Below are positions 33,822 to 36,616 of a DNA stretch of 36,616 nucleotides, piece after piece. A program made the translations under genes and the position numbers. The notes beneath the pieces were generated by a model, which saw nothing but the letters and a program-made list of their open reading frames with translations, was not told the origin of the DNA and did no database searches. The first letter of the stretch is position 1; the number at the start of each line of letters is the position of its first letter. This DNA is from Bacillus sp. 522_BSPC (GTDB lineage: Bacteria > Bacillota > Bacilli > Bacillales > Cytobacillaceae). The stretch lies in the NCBI RefSeq assembly GCF_001076885.1, contig NZ_JVDT01000078.1:1-36616 (forward strand), given 5' to 3'.

Positions 33822-33994
33822 GGTATAACAGTAGCATAATAACAAAATTAGTGTTTTGTGTTCAGTATTTACTTTTAATTTGTTAAATTGGTAGCATCCT
33901 TATAAATAAACTTCTATAGGCAGTTATTACTTGAATGAATCACTTAAGAACAAGCAAAAGGTTTTCCGAAAAATAAATGATTCCCTTTCTATTC

Positions 33995-34037
33995 AAGTCT
34001 ATGGGATGAACCGATAAATCGATTTTCCCATAGACTT
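33995..34037. terminator. Bidirectional hairpin between convergent genes
   Basis: 11-bp perfect arms (AAGTCTATGGG with CCCATAGACTT) and a 21-base loop, between the cupredoxin-fusion gene and the convergent CcdA-like gene. No long T-run on either strand. Confidence 0.6.
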
Positions 34038-34050
34038 CATCGTTTCTTCA

Positions 34051-34785
34051 TTAGGAACCCCAATAAGTTATCGTATCAAAAATACCCAAAACCAACATTA
34101 TCACTCCCGCAAACCTTTGAACTATTAATCCTATTTTTCTTCCTTTCTTCATTAATTTTCCACTTAATTCAAAATACCAAATAAAAAATGCAGCAAGTAT
34201 TAAAGGTAAAGAAGTACCCAAGGCAAAAACGCCTGGAAGAACAATCCCGTAAGAAACAGATAAGGACATTGGCATTAAGGTAATAAAAAACAATACAAAC
34301 ATGGTTGGACAGAACCCAAGTGTAAAACTAACTCCCATTAAAAAGGCGCCTATTTTTCCACTTTTCATTAATCTTTCTGGGATACTTCCTAAGGTAATAG
34401 ATTTATAGAATTTAATAATGCCAAGCATAAAAAGGCCAATTAGTATTAATATCGGTCCAACTATTTTTCTAAACCACGGAAAATAGAGAGCAAGAATAGA
34501 TTTTACTTCATTTCCTAACACCCATATGATTATCCCAAGAGTGGTAAAGACTACAACTTTTCCAAGTATAAAAAAAAGAATTTCACTCCAAGCCATTCGT
34601 TTCTGTATAGATTTATTTCCATATAACGTAATAGCTCCTAAGTTTCCTGTGAATTGACAAGGTGTTAAGGCTCCAACAAGTCCTAAAACTAAGGCAAATA
34701 AAATCGGAATCCCTTCCGTACTGCTTATCAAATTATAGAATGGTTGGCTAAGTACATAACTGATTTGACTAAAGAACTCATACAT
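34051..34785 (-). CDS. DsbD/CcdA-like transmembrane protein (second)
   Basis: A 244-residue membrane protein with about six helices. Two Cys-Pro sites at equivalent places of two helices (LTPCQFTGN with Cys43, and LGFCPTMFVLFF with Cys159) mark it as a CcdA/DsbD/sulfite-exporter-type protein; the CPxxF pair at the second site is clear. A membrane thiol carrier or a cation/thiol exporter is plausible. It differs from the first CcdA-type protein (16055-16876) in sequence and size. GGGGGATAAT lies upstream of the ATG. It stands alone near the cupredoxin-fusion gene, again pairing a cupredoxin with a thiol carrier. The 375-bp gap before the IS (34786-35160) holds one tiny open frame and nothing else I can name. 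Confidence 0.78.
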   Translation of the reverse strand: MYEFFSQISYVLSQPFYNLISSTEGIPILFALVLGLVGALTPCQFTGNLGAITLYGNKSIQKRMAWSEILFFILGKVVVFTTLGIIIWVLGNEVKSILALYFPWFRKIVGPILILIGLFMLGIIKFYKSITLGSIPERLMKSGKIGAFLMGVSFTLGFCPTMFVLFFITLMPMSLSVSYGIVLPGVFALGTSLPLILAAFFIWYFELSGKLMKKGRKIGLIVQRFAGVIMLVLGIFDTITYWGS

Positions 34786-35059
34786 TTATTATCCCCCTAT
34801 CCCTAAAATTCCAATGACCCTTTTGTTCGTTAGATATATTAATGATTTAAATTCCTATTATCCAAAAATCAATCATTAAATGCTAGTTTACTATTTATTT
34901 TTGCAGAAATTATGAGTAACTGAAATTTTTCTGAAGGTTTAAACAAATTCATTTAAATTACCACTTTTGGGAATTTCGTCTAGATTGAACCACTCTAACG
35001 GAAATCCGAGCACTTGTCACTGAAAAAGGGAGCCAAAATCGAGGAGTAAGGATAAAAAA

Positions 35060-35134
35060 ATGTTAAATAGAAAATTTAGTTTATTTTGGGTTTATTCAGT
35101 AATCCTTTTAAAACAAGATACTATTTTTATATAA
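35060..35134 (+). pseudogene. Possible truncated gene start beside the IS
   Basis: A 24-codon frame with GAGGAG and AAGGAT upstream of the ATG: basic then hydrophobic (MLNRKFSLFWVYSVILL), like the start of a signal peptide. It stops 23 bp before the left end region of the IS element. It may be the leftover of a gene removed by a deletion next to the IS, or chance. Confidence 0.25.
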
Positions 35135-35246
35135 AAAATACGCCATAATATACAGTGGTACTGTCAATATTTTTGTGTAAATGACTTTTCAACTTCTCAA
35201 GGTAGATGATCACCTTCGTATTCAAATAGATTTGTTCGAAGTGTTG

Positions 35247-35292
35247 ATTTGGGTGTCTAGGAAAGGGCTAGCCCTTTCCTAGACACCCAAAT
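35247..35292. repeat. 46-bp perfect palindrome inside the IS
   Basis: Two 23-base arms with no loop, each containing GGGTGTCTAGGAAAGGGCT or its complement, centred between 35269 and 35270. It begins 20 bp beyond the transposase stop codon. It may end transcription or stop reading from outside, but no T-run follows. Confidence 0.85.
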
Positions 35293-35312
35293 TTCGCGCT
35301 GGCACGTCCCGG

Positions 35313-36509
35313 TTAGTTTGTCGGTTCATGTAGCTGCTCAAACATCTCTTCCAACTCTGCACGTGCCTGATTGAAGCCGATGTGACAGCGTGAGGCGAAA
35401 CGTTGATTGTAGTCCTCGAACTGCGTCACTAAAAAACGTTCCAGTGATTCTTCGTTCGGAAACTGTTCCTTGCGCTTTGTATATTTTTTGATTTGCTTAT
35501 TGAACGACTCAATTAAATTGGTCGAGTAGATGCTTCGCCAAATTGCTTTTGGAAACTGATAAAACGTCAGTAAATACGGGTTATTTAGTAAGCCTTGTGT
35601 AACTTTTTTGTACGATTTGCTCCATTTCTCGCAGAACTGCCCAAGTGCTAGCTCAGCTGCTTCGGCGTCCTTTGCCTGGTGAATCATTTTAAAATCTTCG
35701 CAGACTTCCTTGCGATCCTCTACGCGTACTTTATGCATAATATTGCGACCGACATGAACTAAACAGACTTGATATTTTGCTTTTGGAAACACAGTGAAAA
35801 CAGCGTCTGCCATGCCTTTTAAGCCGTCTGATACGAATAATAAGACGTCTTCTACACCACGGTCTTTCAGCTCTTCTAGTAGCTCTTGCCAGTTGTAAGC
35901 AGACTCTGTTGGGGCAATCGTATAAGCGAGTACCTCTTTAGAGCCGTCTTCGCGAATACCAACAGCGATATAGACAGCTTCTTTGGACACCGTATCACGA
36001 CGCACGGCAATATACGTCGCATCTAAATACACGCATACGTAACGATTATGCAACGAACGGTTGTTAAATGCATCGACTGTTTCTGAAACCGCTTTTGTCA
36101 TATTCGAAATCGTTTGAGGCGTATAGTGATGGCCGTACATTTTTTCGATTAACTGGGCAATTTCAGCCATCGTAATGCCTTTTTTAAACAGGTGAATCAC
36201 CGTATCTTCAAGCGTATCATTCGAACGCTTATACGGAGCCACGGTCTGTTGTTTGAACTCACCATTGCGATCACGTGGAATTTGAATGGCTAAATCGCCG
36301 TACTCTGTGTGAAGCGTACGCGAATAAGACCCATTGCGTGAGTTGCCTGAATTAAAGCCAATACGGTCATATTTTTCATAATCTAGAAATTCCGTTAACT
36401 CTGTCACAAGTAGCGAGTTGATCGCCATTTCCAAGTGCGAACGAAAAACCTCGGTAATATCTTGTTTTTTTACTAGTGCATCGATAATTTCTGTTGTAAA
36501 CTGATTCAT
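35313..36509 (-). CDS. IS256-family transposase
   Basis: A 398-residue mutator-type (DDE) transposase. The catalytic acidic residues are those of YLDATYIAVR (about 168), LFVSDGLKGM (about 233) and TNLIESFNKQIK (about 338). The length and the STNLIESFNK signature match full-length IS256 members, so the element looks active. The start ATG at 36509 lies behind AGAGG, which is part of a hairpin that may limit translation. Confidence 0.92.
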   Translation of the reverse strand: MNQFTTEIIDALVKKQDITEVFRSHLEMAINSLLVTELTEFLDYEKYDRIGFNSGNSRNGSYSRTLHTEYGDLAIQIPRDRNGEFKQQTVAPYKRSNDTLEDTVIHLFKKGITMAEIAQLIEKMYGHHYTPQTISNMTKAVSETVDAFNNRSLHNRYVCVYLDATYIAVRRDTVSKEAVYIAVGIREDGSKEVLAYTIAPTESAYNWQELLEELKDRGVEDVLLFVSDGLKGMADAVFTVFPKAKYQVCLVHVGRNIMHKVRVEDRKEVCEDFKMIHQAKDAEAAELALGQFCEKWSKSYKKVTQGLLNNPYLLTFYQFPKAIWRSIYSTNLIESFNKQIKKYTKRKEQFPNEESLERFLVTQFEDYNQRFASRCHIGFNQARAELEEMFEQLHEPTN

Positions 36510-36511
36510 AG

Positions 36512-36571
36512 GGAAGACCTCTTTTCTAGGATTGGTTGTGGTGACTTAATTCTACCAAGAGAAGGTCTTCC
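36512..36571 (-). promoter_or_regulatory. Hairpin covering the transposase ribosome-binding site
   Basis: GGAAGACCT (36512-36520) and AGGTCTTCC (36563-36571) are perfectly complementary 9-base arms. On the transposase mRNA the second arm to be transcribed includes the AGAGG ribosome-binding site and ends 2 bases before the start codon. A transcript entering from outside would fold and hide the site. Confidence 0.6.
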
Positions 36572-36616
36572 TTTTTACATGGAAATTTTCATTTACACAA
36601 AATATTTTATACTCTC

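Larger units (their letters stand above)
35157..36616 (-). mobile_element. IS256-family insertion sequence (right end at or beyond the window edge)
   Basis: The transposase gene is flanked by inverted repeats: TATTTTTGTGTAAATGA at the left (about 35168-35184) and its complement at the right (TCATTTACACAAAATATTTT, 36589-36608), with one T difference. The outermost bases and the target duplication cannot be fixed, because the right tip falls at the window end. GC content is visibly higher than in neighbouring genes, consistent with transfer. Confidence 0.82.

Noticed and set aside
1..36616. CRISPR array, prophage, plasmid origin or integrative element
   Set aside because: No regularly spaced repeats, phage structural genes, integrase or replication genes; the only mobile part is the IS256-family element.

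Overview
The window is AT-rich DNA from a spore-forming Bacillaceae-type Firmicute. The signs are strong AGGAGG ribosome-binding sites, frequent TTG and GTG starts, a broken SpoIIP gene, a CsoR/CopZ/CopA copper cassette with a B. subtilis-like CsoR operator, a near-perfect Zur box, and LytS/LytT and LemA families. I see no rRNA, tRNA, CRISPR array or prophage. An IS256-family element closes the right edge.

Layout. 1-2260: the 5' part of a two-domain acyl-CoA dehydratase activase, divergent from a PpaX-type HAD phosphatase. 2370-3450: a geranylgeranyl-reductase-like flavoprotein. 3580-7200: copper operon csoR, copZ-like, copA, copZ, with two CsoR-type operators. 7300-10760: a His-tailed DUF2933 membrane peptide, a broken small gene, and an OmpR-type response regulator/histidine kinase pair preceded by an isoprenylcysteine-methyltransferase-like protein. 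11065-12980: a PIN/TRAM (YacL-like) protein and a Crp/Fnr regulator. 13150-15940: a CopB-like P-type ATPase, a cupredoxin and the remains of a YVTN beta-propeller gene. 16055-17730: a CcdA-like protein, a Cys-rich cupredoxin and a 54-residue Cys/His-rich peptide. 17980-20310: a CPA2 antiporter and Lgt. 20760-22050: an unknown small protein and a zinc-binding lipoprotein under a Zur box. 22370-26870: LytS/LytT and a CstA/BtsT-type transporter, read as a pyruvate-sensing and uptake unit. 26870-28930: a CC/Se-motif protein and the operon small protein, lemA, TPM. 29310-30960: a small CCGGG peptide, cysteine synthase and a His-tailed membrane protein. 31050-34790: an unknown protein, broken spoIIP, a membrane-anchored cupredoxin and a second CcdA/DsbD-like protein. 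35157-36616: IS256-family element.

Main theme and main discovery. Most of the window deals with copper, zinc and thiols at the cell envelope: two copper ATPases, two CopZ-type chaperones, three different cupredoxins, two CcdA/DsbD-type proteins, several tiny His/Cys-rich peptides, ZnuA and cysteine synthase. Six intergenic copies of an 11-bp-period tandem repeat (minus strand TAATTCTTATGTAATTCTTA) lie in the same orientation upstream of minus-strand genes, with a -10-like hexamer about 14-17 bp downstream. This is the architecture of an OmpR/PhoB-family response-regulator operator. I infer that the regulator at 9335-10009 controls a local regulon: the dehydratase activase, the DUF2933 peptide, the CopB-like ATPase operon, the Cys/His-rich peptide, a leader RNA ahead of the antiporter, and the lemA-TPM operon. 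The direct repeats are visible in the sequence; the link to this particular regulator is inference.
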